A stretch of 64,000 nucleotides of DNA, from contig CP099843.1 in NCBI GenBank assembly GCA_030062745.1, positions 15,789,997 to 15,853,996 of the forward strand. The letters run 5' to 3'. Made by a program: the position numbers and the translations under genes. Every line of letters begins with the position of its first letter. Position 1 is the stretch's first letter. This document shows positions 10,369-22,399 of this stretch, piece by piece. Source of the DNA: Capitulum mitella (lineage: Eukaryota > Arthropoda > Thecostraca > Pollicipedomorpha > Pollicipedidae). The notes under the pieces were generated by a model. It was not told the origin of the DNA. It worked only from the letters and a program-made list of their open reading frames with translations, and did no database searches.

Positions 10369-12037
10369 GGACTTTTGACCGATTCCAGCCGGTGTACTTG
10401 TTGTTGCGGGTTACGGCTCTAAGGTGCTTGGGCTCAGGCGTGCAGCATTAATCCCAGTCCAGTTAGACAGTGGTCGGTTCTGACCGACTGCGAGAGCCAA
10501 GAATGAGCTAATGGATGCAGTTCATTATTTGCCTAACGTTCGTGGGCATAATTTTAGTTTTGGTCTTGGTGGAGGCGCCATCAACGCATTACGCAATGTC
10601 ATTCGGTGTGGTTTATCCCAAACTGCTATCAGATCCATGTAGCGGTATTGTGATATGTTTCGGACGTAAGTTCTCGCTTTTGTGATAATCAAGCATTGGT
10701 GACATTAATGCGTTTTTTTAATGCAGTGGATAATGGAAAGCTATCGTCAAAGCTCATTTTATTTTCTGTCGTGTATGCCTTATGCCCATGAAATACATTC
10801 CACCTTTCTGGGTTGTCGGTCGCCAACGTTCCAGATATTTGTTTCGCGTATTTAGATCGGTGGTTATTGAAACTTAGAGTCGGATTTAATTTATTTAGAA
10901 AACACCACGGATATTTTACATGTCACTGGCGTTGCAACTTCATCGTGCTTTGCTAATGCGTTACTATCATTCACTTTAGCAACAACGAATAGTGAAGGCC
11001 TAAAAGAAAGTTAGGGCCATTGCCCACGATGGCTAAAATTGATACGCAGCTTACAAGACAACGCGTTTCACTATGTGGACTAGAGCACTCCATTTTTATG
11101 TGCTCAGAAAAACGTACGGATTTAAAAGACGGAGGTCTTTGACACTGCTTGCCTTGTCCCGAGGCTTTACCGAAAACTAACTGTGATTTGTTCAGTATAC
11201 GAAATTTCAGGTCATGTTTTTTCATTCTTGACCTACAAAAAGAACGGGAATGCATTTTTATCTGATGTAAGGTAAAGCAACAGTTAAAGCTTTTCTTTCG
11301 ATGGAATCCTAGTCGTCCCCAGCACCCGAAGGCACGTTTTTCTAAATATGTGAAATATGGGGATCACGTTTATTCCTCCTTTCTGATAATGATGGCCGTG
11401 CCTGTATAGTTGGACGAGGTAGGCAGTTGTTCCGTAAGTTAGCCCGTGGGCGCTGACCGGGAATTTTGCATACGCGCCGCATATTGACTCGTGCTCGGCG
11501 GTGCACGTCGCCTTGGAATGGAGCAGTGGCGATTTAATAAGCAGCCACGTCGTCGCTGCACCTGGTGTGCTCTCACGGCGAGCTTGTGAGGGACGGTCGA
11601 CCGTCGTCGCTGTCCGGATTGCAATGGATACCGAATGTACTTTGACGCCCGGGTACCTTGACGCAAGCTGAGCACATACCCTGCGGACTTAAGGCGCACC
11701 GGAGGGAAATTGCCCTCTGTGATGTTTTTCGCCGACATCGCAAAGAAAATCTCCTACCGAACCATCAGATTTTGTGATATTTCTGATAGTTAACGAAACA
11801 TTGCACACAAGAATAGTGTTTTTCATTGCATGAAAATTTTTCGATGTACGGCACCCAAAGTGAAATAAGTTTTGCGCCGAGGATGAAAAATTGGCCACAA
11901 CTAAAATCGTAGAATAGTGTTTCCTGCAATGTTTCAACGCCAAATGAATTACAAACTCTACAGTAACGTTTGTTGACGTCAACGTTAACCCCATGTTTAG
12001 TCACGTGGCTTTGTAGGCGAATGAATTAAACAAACAA

Positions 12038-12739
12038 ACGCAACAAAAGGCAATCAGTTGCCATGACGTAATTACGTTTCGTAAAAAGCAGTTTTCAAAA
12101 CCTTTAAAGATGTGGATACGGAGGGGCGGAAAACTCAAAACGGGGATATTTTTCGATTTGTTATAACTCTGCTGTTCATGGACCGATTTTAATGAAATGA
12201 ATATGAATCGAGAGCTTATGGATAGGAGTTAAACCATTTGTCCATACATTTGAAATCTTGAGAAAATCCATCGGCTTTCACAGGGTTTTAAAAACGGGAG
12301 GATTAATTTTTCAAAAACTAAATTAACAAAAAAAGCTAATAAGACCATTTTAGGTTACACTAGTCATGCTGCAGAAGTACAAATCGTAGTACATTGTTTG
12401 TATAATGTTAGCATAGACGGTGCCAAAGATATGAAAAAGGGGAACTGCCATGTTTATCAGGTGATCTTGCAACCTTTGACCTTAAATGGCCTCCATTGAC
12501 CGAGCTTAGAGTCACTGGAATGATCCTTAGTGCATTTCATGTTGTTTGAAACGTTTCCAGTTATTTGAATTTACTCTGTTTCTAAAATTTTATTTTACGG
12601 CTGCCATGAAATACGGGACGCACACCGACATTTTAGGTTATAGCTCCGTGGCCCGATCTGACATCAGCCTGAAACTTGGTACACAAGTAGAGGGCACCCT
12701 TCTACGTCATACACACACACATACACACACACACACACA

Positions 12740-12791
<52 letters not shown>

Positions 12792-13286
12792 CGGGTTTGG
12801 CATTAAGAAACATAACACTAAAATTATTGTTATGAAATCCCATTTTGCATTTTGTTATTAACCTGACCTTGTGAAGTGACCTCAGATTAGCAAAATTATA
12901 TTTGTATGCTCATCAACTCTAGACCCATACACCTATACTGTTTTCCTGTACCTGTACCTATACACTTGTATTAAGTTTTAAGTTCTGTCTTGAAAACGGT
13001 GCTTTTGGCAGTCATTTTCCTTTTACCTTCAACAGGGCCAAAAACTTGAGGTGCCTGCGAGGAACTTTGCTTGGCTCCGCCCCGAGGAAAAGGGACGGAT
13101 TAAAACAAAAAAGTAATAAAAATGAAAATAAAAATAATCAGTATGAAAAATTATCTGCATTACGTAGGAAGAATAGATAGGAAAAGTGGCCAGTTTTCGT
13201 GAAGCTGCGTCAAAAACTCGGTAATTGGCAATCAAAAAACCAGATGGGGACGGATTCGGCCTCTCCCCCCTCCTTGCCGAAAATAG
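12038..13286 (-). mobile_element. Family A element, copy A7, carrying a microsatellite
   Basis: This is a reverse-orientation copy inside the GPCR intron. It begins near AACAAAAGGCAATCAGTTGCC (12041, lacking the terminal right end) and runs to TTGCCGAAAATAGTGGTAA at about 13286, a decayed left terminus. An (AC)n(AT)n array at 12710-12789 sits exactly where other copies have only CATATATG between ACGTCAT and TTCCGGGTTTGGC. Confidence 0.75.
12710..12789. repeat. (AC)n(AT)n microsatellite inside copy A7
   Basis: ACACACACACATACACAC and then about 45 bp of AT, interrupting the element at its CATATATG site. Confidence 0.97.
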
Positions 13287-13996
13287 TGGTAATGCACACT
13301 GAGTAAAAATGCCTTTTCTCCCAATGATTTTTTACTCAGATCAGTAGAAAATCATTCTTGACTTGGTGGATGAAAGCTCAATGCCATGAAAGTGATGGAA
13401 GTGGAAAAATGCAAAATTTCCAAACGAATAAATAATAACCTGGCAAGATCAGGAAAAGAGCTAAGATGATCCAGGCTCAGATTGCCATTTTTCGGTAGTG
13501 TTGACTATTTTCTGCTCCCCCTTCATTTTAATTCATCTTCCTACGCTCATGGTATGACACCTCCTGAAGGGTGGGGCGAATGTCTGTAAGGTCGTTCTTT
13601 TGATCTGCGGTAGTTCGTGGCTATCACCAACTTGAGATCGCCTGTCATGTGAATAACAAATGCTAGAAGCATGCACGGTTGAAATCAGGATGGCCAGCGG
13701 CCTATTTACTGGCATTGAGGCGTTTTATAGTTACGATGGCCCTTTGGCTTCGTAATCACGTTTATCTCTGTTTTGTGTCGTACAAGATGAAGGAATCTCC
13801 AAGGTTTGACGACATGTGGGGTGGAAGTGCCATGATGTACCGCCTGGCTTGAATTGTACCGTATATGACATTGTTTTGGACATTGCATATGCCGTGATTT
13901 TGGTCCTCATGGAGAGAAAAGGTAATCGCTGCGTTACATGATCCGTGAGAGGTGTGTTCCCTGCGGAGTTTGCATCGTGCTACCGGCGCTACTCAC

Positions 13997-14869
13997 GGCA
14001 ATGAAGGCCCAGACTCGTAGCACGTAGAAGGGTAAGTTGAGCAGCAGAAACACAGACGAGACAATGAGCAACATCTTGGTGATCTTGTGCTGGCCGTTGG
14101 CGCGCGGCGCGCCGGCCTCGGCGGAAGTGACGTACATCATGCGGCGCACCAGCGCCAGCCGGCAGACGCAGCGCGCTATCTGCGCGTTCAGCATCACGAT
14201 CAGAAGACAGGGCAGCACCAGCGTGACCAGCATGTCGGCGCCGGTCAGCCAGAAGCCCACGGTGCGGTAGGAGTCGTAGTCGATGTCGCAGAACACCTCA
14301 CGGCCCTGGGTCACCACGGGCCGCACGATGACCAGGGCGTAGCTGTTGAGCACGGCCGCGGCTGTCGTTAGGCCGGCTACCAGCAGTTTGGCGCGGTGCA
14401 CCGTGCAGAAGCTGGGTCGCCGCAGCGGGTAACAGACGGCCACGAAACGCTCCACGGTGAACGCAACCACGAACCAGGCGCTGAGGAAGCTGCAGCAGTT
14501 GGCCACGTAATGCGTCAGCTGGCAGACCACCGGCTCGACAAACACGTGGACGTGGACGTGCTCCAGCCAGCTGACCAGCTGCGTCAGCAGGAAGCCCGTG
14601 TCGCTGGCGGCCAGCGCCGTCAGGTAGTAACTGGAGGACTGGCCGCGCAGCTTGGTCAGCAAAAGCACCAGCATCGAGGCCACGTTGCCGCAAGTTCCGA
14701 GCACTGCGATCAGCGGTGTGTAGTAGAGTTTGAGGACGTCCAGCATCTGCTCGAGCGCGTCCAGCTCTGGCGGCGGCGAGGAGGCGGCCAGCTGGTGGTC
14801 CAGCGAGCCATTCTGCACCAGCTGTCGCATCTCGGCCGCCAGCTGCGACACATTCTCGGCCGGCTCCAT
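13997..14869 (-). CDS. Neuropeptide-type class A GPCR, exon 1 (N-terminus to TM6)
   Basis: This exon encodes residues 1-291 of a rhodopsin-family G-protein-coupled receptor of the plasma membrane. What I see: N-glycosylation sequons at N6 and N20; TM1 with GN at 61-62; TM2 with LAASD (D90); the TM3 cysteine C116 and a partner C194 in the second extracellular loop; TVERF at the end of TM3 (residues 138-142) in place of DRY; TM5 proline P220; TM6 with LNLPFY (P280). The ATG at 14869 has A at -3 and G at +4 and gives a normal short N-terminus. The frame stays open upstream to another ATG at 15112, so a longer arginine-rich N-terminus cannot be excluded. The exon ends in phase 0 at GCC followed by GTGAGT (13996-13991). 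The TM2 motif SSYYLTALAASDTGFLL resembles the CNMamide/thyrotropin-releasing-hormone-type peptide receptors; that subfamily call is inference. Confidence 0.88.
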
Positions 14870-15154
14870 CGTGGCAGGCCGGCAGCGTAGACAGCAAGGC
14901 CGGTGGCGCGCGTTCCGATGGTGTACGACGCGGGATGCTGGTATCGTCGCCGCGATGGCACGTCTGCTTGGCGCCGACACCGGCAGAGCTGTGGGGGTGC
15001 GCGGCGGGCGCCGGCCCGGCGTCTGCGCCGACGTCGGCGCAGACGTCGTCACCGACGAACATGTGACGCGTGTCGGCATGGAGTGCTGACGCCGGCACGC
15101 CGAGCGCGCCATTGGCGATAGGCTCCCATATCTGTGTTGGTCATTCCGGGTGCT

Positions 15155-15335
15155 GGGGCCCGTATGACGCTGGATTATCCTGTGGTCCCCTGGTGTGACG
15201 GCTGAAAGTGTACCATGGTCCCCTAATAAGACGGCAGGAGAGTGTCCTGGGGTCCCTTGGTATGACGACTGAAGAGTGTTCTATGGTCCCCTAGTATGAC
15301 GGCTGGAAGTGTCCTGTGGTCGCGTGGTATCCACA
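15155..15335 (+). repeat. 33/34-bp minisatellite, about five units
   Basis: GGTCCC anchors occur at 15184, 15217, 15251, 15285 and 15318. The unit is roughly GTCCTGTGGTCCCCTGGTAT followed by GACGGCTGAAGA. It lies 0.3-0.47 kb upstream of the GPCR start codon on the receptor's 5' side. Confidence 0.88.
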
Positions 15336-17134
15336 TCGGAATGACTTGACTTGATCGGGATGAATTCACCCAGCTGTGTTCGGAACGGTATGTGACGGAT
15401 TCCGCATCAGCATGCCGTCCCGCCTGCGAGCCTGCGATGCGGTGGCAGGAGCACCTGACCTTGTCAGTCGGAAGGCGACCGATTTTTTGGCCATATCGAT
15501 ATCATATGACGGAGGCAGTCGAGGAGGCCCCTCTATAAGCCAATGCAAATTCAACCGTCTTCCGCACGGAATATCTTGACTCCATGTTGCGCTGTCACGA
15601 GACAAAACTGAGATGGGTTAAGCTTAGGACTTGCTTTCTTGTTTCAAAACGCCTCATTAGCCACAGTTCTGTCTATTATGACGCGCTTTTGATGTCAAGA
15701 AACTACGATCTGATCAGAAACTGTTGCCACAGTCCGTTTCGGCAATACCTTTTGATCGATGTGATCATAGATCAGTTCGAAAACAAAAGTTGTTGGCGAG
15801 TGAGCAAGTGCTATCATTACCGGAACTGGCGCTGTGAACTATTGACACATTGAACGCTGCATTACGTGGTGGAAATGGTCTTGTGGAGACAGTTCCGTCA
15901 TTTTGCTGTTCACCCAGCTTATGAAGTGTATGTATTTTACTGAAATCCTTTTTCGGCAGGTGGTAATACAGGAATTATTACCTGGTTGTGGTAACATGGT
16001 GACTGGTCCTCTGATAAATGGGTGTAAAAATATGCATCGTTGTCATGCAAAGATTATGAATAACACGACACTGCGCAACTTGTCTCATTGGGAGAACTAG
16101 GTTTCCAAGGTCCGACAAAGCATATTGTAAACGCTCATGGGTGGCTCCAAACTAAGTGCTAAAGGGGAGTTCAATCTTCATCTTTGTAGCCAAACCTACT
16201 CCGAAATGCTAATTTTCGCCCCGGATTTTAGCGGCTTCGTTCTGCCATTTTCCAAAATTGGGACATTCAAGAAAAGTTTGTTTCAGAAACGAAATGTGTT
16301 TAATATTTATATGAAAAGGGGAACAAAAAGACCCGTTGGCCTTACGGTCAGGTTTTCCACCAAACGGTGTTCATGGTTGTGACGGCCTCCTGGATCTGCA
16401 AGTAGTGCTGACAAGTTGAGTGCACCATTCCGCATGCTGTTTGTCCACATGGGTTCCAGAACTGTGGTCACTATTGCAGTTGCGTTGAAAATATTAATAG
16501 GATTTGTAGTTCCGTTTTGTGTGAAATACAGAAATCTTATTTACAGAATATTCATCTCAAAACCGTTGCTGTAACGGTTATGTTGTACACATCAGGTCTG
16601 AATGTCCCATTCAGCCATCATGGCCCATTATAGACGTAATGGCATGCACTGCTTGCTATATTGGGTAGTTCCAACAAAATGAGAACACATTTGAACCTTT
16701 GGTTGTGTGTACTGTTACCCCGATTGACAGAACTATGTTAAGGCAGAGAAAATTGAGCAAGTTATTGAAAATAATGGTGAGAGTGAGGAAGAGAAAGTGG
16801 TCTGAAATAGAATTGACACATTTCAGTTTATTACGAAAACAAACTTTGCAGACGAAAACAATAATGGCACAATTACATGTAATTTTCTACTGATGTTGTT
16901 TTTATGTACTATTTAGGCTCCTATTCAGAGGTGTTACAGCCAACATCAGGACTGCCATAATCATTTCACAAACGACTACTAGAGGGAGGGGTGTCGTTTT
17001 CTGAACATCATAGGTGGAGGGGGTAGCCGAGGGTTCGGCAACCTGACCTCTCCCCAAATGTGAGTTTCTCAAGAGATGAGGGCCACGTTATTTTGGCATA
17101 CGGCACTTTTTCGGTTTCTTACGATTTCGTATAT
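15336..17134. other. No gene recognised
   Basis: Moderately AT-rich sequence with short frames only; upstream flank of the GPCR gene. Confidence 0.5.
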
Positions 17135-17178
17135 ATATGTGCATATATTTTACCAGTATGTATATATATTTATTTATA

Positions 17179-17216
<38 letters not shown>

Positions 17217-17226
17217 TACATATATT

Positions 17227-17282
<56 letters not shown>
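17135..17282. repeat. Compound (TA)n microsatellite
   Basis: Two AT blocks with interspersed CATATA and TTTATTTATA, ending in about 50 bp of pure TA at 17229-17282. Confidence 0.97.
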
Positions 17283-17285
<3 letters not shown>

Positions 17286-18188
17286 ATGGGAAGTGAATTA
17301 TTGTCGATACACGGTTGATTGAACACTTCTGCGGAACATGCATTAATATGTTTCTTTTGTAAACTCACGATCTTTCCGATACTTCGTTTCCCTTGCTCAG
17401 AGTGTTCATGAATGATATTCATCAACAAGATAATATTAATCACAAAACAGTGCTTCATATGTGTTACGACAATTTGTCCTACGTGGGACATTTTCAAGAC
17501 TGCTAACAATGGGTCGCGAAGAGAAGTTTGTTCCTGTAAAAATCGTGCGATATGCTAAAATAGTTCTACGTAGAATATACAGTAATCTACACGAAGGCTT
17601 GCAAAAAAAGCATGATGTGCGACCTACTGCCCCGCGATAATTTGGGAGCCTTCTTAAGCTGCCGCATCAACATGCGGGTGGATCAAGGACTCACGCCGTA
17701 ACCTGCCATGACATACCCCTTATCAGACAAAACATGACTGAAAACACCAAGATTCTTGCCGCCACCTCTGACAAGCGCTGACTCCAAGTTCGGGAAGCTG
17801 TATTTATCAGAAAAATCGACCCCACCATCAACCTCGAAATAAACGCTCGAGGAACGTTGCTTCTGCACGACGGCCCCCAACTTATCGCTGGGCCACAGGT
17901 TGTGCAACAGCGACATTAACCGTGTTCCTCTGCAAGCCTGTGGCAATATTATTGTGTATCCCAAACGTCTCTTCGCGGTCGTTTTTTAGCAGTCTTCAGT
18001 GTCCCAGGTAGGATGGAACATCGACATTATACATCAAATACTTTTTTGGAGTTATTATTTTGTTGACGAATATCATTGATGAACACTCTGAGCAGTGGAA
18101 ACGAATTATCAGAAAGACCGAGAGTTTTCGAAAGAAATGTATGAATGCCCGTTCCGCAGTAGCAAAAGTGTAATCAGGTGCTTTGATA

Positions 18189-18190
<2 letters not shown>
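17283..18190. repeat. Inverted repeat bounded by two (AT)n arrays
   Basis: The left arm (about 17325-17440) reads CTCAGAGTGTTCATGAATGA and TTTCCGATACTTCGTTTCCC. The right arm (about 18050-18165) contains its reverse complement as TCATTGATGAACACTCTGAG and GGAAACGAATTATCAGAAAG. The outer edge of each arm runs into an (AT)n array (17229-17282 and 18188-18243). The middle (17441-18045) has short open frames on the minus strand without recognisable motifs. Confidence 0.65.

Positions 18191-18243
<53 letters not shown>
18188..18243. repeat. (AT)n microsatellite
   Basis: About 50 bp of AT at the right edge of the 17.3-18.2 kb inverted repeat. Confidence 0.97.
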
Positions 18244-18245
<2 letters not shown>

Positions 18246-21200
18246 CCTTGCACATTAATTGTACTAAGGTGGCAAATTGGTGATTACATGTTGCATGTTT
18301 GCGTGACCAGAATCGTTAATTCTTGTGCGTACCTTCCTACATGTCATTTTTAAGGTACAGGAAAACATGGGAAGGGCTCAGATAACTTTTGGAGGGGCTC
18401 AAATGAACATTGGCGGACTTTAAGACTTCAAAAGCATTCAAAACGACACCCCCGCTGGGCTCCCAGTCAGCTATTACGGGTACCCAATAACTGTTTTCAC
18501 AACGTGGAAATGCTCGACATTGCCAATGTTTAGACGCTTGAAACAAACAAAGTACCGAGGTTTTCTACAAACGAGTAGCACCATTGGGTTCAGCACATTC
18601 AAAACTACCATAACAGACACTTTTCTGAAATGAACATTTCGGAAGAGTGAATGGAAATTTCCGACCCATCGCATCGGAATTTTCGTAGTAAGGTTATCCC
18701 ACTAAAAATTCCAGAGGCTCGGGCGCTCTTGAATGTCGCGGGCGACCACGGGCGGACGCATTCGATTGGCTGTTGCGTTCACCGCTGATCGCTAGTCAGT
18801 AATGTCTCACATGCACAGTGTCCGTGTACTTATGTTGAAGTCATGCATTGCGCACCTTTGCTGCCTCCGGATTTCACGGATCGCGATACGATGGAGATGA
18901 TTTCAGAACATATTCGTCCTCCGCCTGACCTAAATTGCGGTAAGTATAAGATTTGGTGCGCCTCACTGTGCACAGTCTTTCGTATTAAGAAATCCTCAAT
19001 ATTATGCCTAATTTTGGTTTCCTCCGTTTATGTGGTCTGCTTTGCCAGCATAAAATTATCTTGAAAGTTGACTGTTAGGAAGTAGAGAACATAATTTCTA
19101 AGGTACAGAATATTTTTATGAACATTGGAATGAACATCATTGTATGAAGTAAGGACTTCGTCAGCATCATGTAAATCAAGTGGCACGAGTAGGCAAGTGA
19201 TTAACAGTTCTGAGACACCACAAAGCTCACATCCTGTTTTCTTGCAAAAATTATGGCAAATTATGCTGGTTCGTGTCATGATATATCTTTTGCTGACTAC
19301 ACCCGTCTATGCTTTTTTTGTTTGTTTTTGGTTTATAGCTATGTTGATAGCTATGATTTATCAGTGCGGCGTACATGGAATGATGGATTGTTCCCGACAG
19401 GTGACATGATTATCATGTCATGTGGCAGACCTGGCTATGAACCGCATCACCAGACCCATCATTGCAGGCTTTGCCGTTGCCCTTGACAGGCATTTAGCAG
19501 TGAATGCAGCTGCTGCAGCAACATATTAGCAGAAAGTGTGTTGTAAAAAGTTGATAGTTGCTTTCACATGCCCCAGAATAATCTTTTGATAGGGGTTTTA
19601 TATAATGATAGGGTAATGATAATGATTGGGGTTTTAATGTTCCTGCGCATTTCAGGGAAGTATCAGATTTGGTGGCTAGGACATTCCCGCGTTGATTGCC
19701 TAAGATGCTGCCTCCTGCTGCGGTCCTGGCTGTTGAAGGACCCAGACTCCTGCAGTCAGCTTATGACGGAGCAAAGACGCTTCAACAAGCATTTCAGGAA
19801 AGCGCAAATGATCATAGAACAGGCAGCTGGAATGCTAAGAGGCTGCTAGAGGCCTGTCGTACCATGGTGAGGCCAGGTGTCGCAGATGTTATGGTCCATA
19901 GTATAGTGCAGCAGTGCGTAGTGAACGTGGTGGCTGCCTGTCGCACATGGGCCAGTGTCACAGAATATCACTAGTCGCTTTAATGACAAGGAGACTCATG
20001 TTGGGATAGCCCCATCTGTGGCAGATGTGGACAGATCACAGCAAATGCCAAAATGCAGAATTTGCAACAGGTCCTGTGCGCTGGACCAGTTGTAGAATGG
20101 CTAAATCTGAGTTATGGAGCAATCCAAAAGTAACTAACAATTCTGTACGAAGTATTGAATATAAGATTTCATTCTGCTTCCATATGCTGACATGTAACGA
20201 TGTTGTGTTATCAGTATACTTCGTTTTGTTAGCAATATACTTCAGTGCAACAATGTACCTGTGTTTTGATAGCAGTATAATTCCGATTCCCATGTTCAAA
20301 ATGTGTTTCTTGTAGAAATTATATGACGCAAATACAATATTTTTTCCCTTTCAAGAAATGTGTGCCCATACCTAGGACAAAAAATTGCATGCTGCTGCAG
20401 GCATACTCATACATTAACATTCCACGTCATGAATGATATATGAGGTACAACTATGGAAGCAAAAGGCCATGTACCGTCTAATTGTGTCATGCTTTTCTGT
20501 TGCATGGATTGGGTAAGTACTGGTGTACAGCAATCATTTTTCGCATTAGGAGGTTGCTGCAGATTTGATAAGGAACAAGAAATGTTAATTGTGCTCATGT
20601 CTTTGCATGGATTTTTGGGGCTGTCATAAATAAGCCCTTATCCTTGGATGTAGGTAGTAAAGTGGCAATAGTGCACAGGATAAATTTGGGATTGTTGTAT
20701 AGAACCAAGCCATGCTGCCTAAGTATTTCCAAATACAAGCCAGCATTTGTATCTTTGTACTAGTAAGCTCAAGAAGATATGTAGTTCCCTGAGCTTGAGG
20801 ATGGAATTCAGCATTAAAGTTGGTTGAAATTAAGCAGCCAGAAATGTTCTTATGAGAATACCAGCATTAACAGTGGAAATAAACTGGTGAACGCATAAGC
20901 AAATGTTTATTGCATGACAGGTGCAATGCATAGCAGACGTAAACAGTACAAACATACATGAAGACTTAAATAAAATGAATACTTGTGTGATCCGTCAACA
21001 GTTAAACAAGGGACAAACCATGAAAAGTCTGTAATGACATTTCTATTCAGACTTTGACGATTAAGTTATTTCGGAGCATTTATAAGTGGCTATGATTTTA
21101 TTAAATCTCCGATGTTTTGGTAGGAATTGATATGCCTCCGTCAGTGAGACCAGTGACGGATACTACTGACGAAGGCATATCAGGTTGTGCCGAAATATGT

Positions 21201-22399
21201 GGGCGTTCTGTAACATCAAACTCTTATGCTCACAATTATTCCGAAACAACTTAGTCAAAGAACAAAACAGTCTACAGTACACAAAAATATATGAGCACAA
21301 ACAGCCGTCAAAGCCGTCGGGTTTTTTGATGTGATTTTATCAAATCTGCAATGTTTTCGTAGGAATTGATATGTCTTCGTCATGATACGAGATGTCAAGG
21401 TCAGCAGTTTATCCTACATTTGGCAATAAGTTGTTCTGTGGGTAAAGTAAGTATTGGTCTCGTTTTGAAATGATATTTTTCTTTTGTGCACACCGTGTTG
21501 TATTTTAATCCTGTTGACTAGTTATCTGCAAAATATCTCATTTGAAATATTTCTGCAAAATTTCCATTTTACTCCTGAAAGTCCGATACTCTTAGAGTGG
21601 AAATTCGAGCAGCGGAATTTTCACGTTATGAAAACGGCTAATTGACACTGTGGGTGCGCGTCTACCCATAGAGAGATGGGAAGTCACACCATTGATTGTG
21701 ATCACATACAGTCACTGAATAATGATTTTGGAAGGATATCTTTGTGCCTATATGATGGGATAACTTGTCACCATTGCGTTTCTAAATGTTTTATGCCATT
21801 TCATGCTTCATGCCATACTTTCTACGTATCTGTTATATACCAGTACCATGTCTTGTGAGGTGCATGACGACTGAGGCCTTCTTAGTTACTTCCATCCTTA
21901 CCTCTACTTTATACATTCCGCATTGCAAAGGGATATTTATTGATATGTTTCAGTCCTTTACATCTGAAAAAATTGCATTCGTGCCCGTGAATTGGCTCTC
22001 TGTCGTCACTAAGCGGTTCAGAAACAAAGAAAGGCTGCTAGCTAACATAGTGCAGGGGCAACTACATTACATTCAAAGAATTGAGCCATCTTTTGGTGAA
22101 AATTTCACAATTTTGTGTCCAGTAGTTGCGAAGCTATTAGCCTCCAAACAGTCGTGGCTGGGCAGGACTGTCTAGTTTTATCTTTCTTTTCTTTCAGTCA
22201 AGGTAAGGCTCACTCGACTCATAATTACAGTGATTTCCCATGTAAATTATTTTTCCGATGGTTTTCCCATTTTCCATACTATAACTGGCAGAAAATACGG
22301 GTGGTCAAAATGAGATTTGGAGGGTTCCAAATCTGCATTAGAGGGGCCATGGCCTTTCAAAAGGAATGCAAATCGGCACCCAACTGCTGGATCGAGGGA
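18244..22399. other. No gene recognised (AT-rich)
   Basis: Apart from the 21.13-kb hairpin and a related GGAATTGATATGTCTTCGTC word at about 21362, nothing recognisable. A direct similarity links 21098-21133 and 21336-21375 (TTTTATCAAATCTGCAATGT type). Confidence 0.5.
21129..21181. repeat. Hairpin with one mismatch in a 17-bp stem
   Basis: GATATGCCTCCGTCAGT (21129-21145) pairs with ACTGACGAAGGCATATC (21165-21181) across a 19-nt loop. It is followed by GTGCCGAAATATG. Part of the TTTCGG...CTTCGTCAG motif series seen elsewhere in the window. Confidence 0.8.

Larger units (their letters stand above)
9481..13996 (-). other. GPCR intron
   Basis: Intron of the receptor gene on the minus strand (GTGAGT at 13996, CCCAG at 9481). 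It contains the 70-bp duplication (10229-10368), a C-run near 9990, and family A copy A7 with its microsatellite. Nothing else was recognised between 10369 and 12037 or between 13287 and 13996. Confidence 0.85.

Noticed and set aside
13934..13996. Continuation of GPCR exon 1 to a stop at 13934 as an unspliced, truncated receptor.
   Set aside because: It would end after TM6; a strong GTGAGT donor at 13996 and an in-phase TM7 exon at 9480 explain the gene better.
14298..15098. A 266-codon Arg/Ala-rich frame on the minus strand.
   Set aside because: It is an out-of-frame shadow of the GC-rich GPCR exon.
17060..17509. Frames with long Ile-Tyr repeats (also near 3500, 12750, 18200, 38750, 39430, 44600, 58100).
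   Set aside because: They are translations of (AT)n microsatellites.
19568..19974. Overlapping 92-93-codon plus-strand frames with Ala- and Leu-rich sequence.
   Set aside because: No motif, no splice context, and the frames overlap each other without one being favoured.
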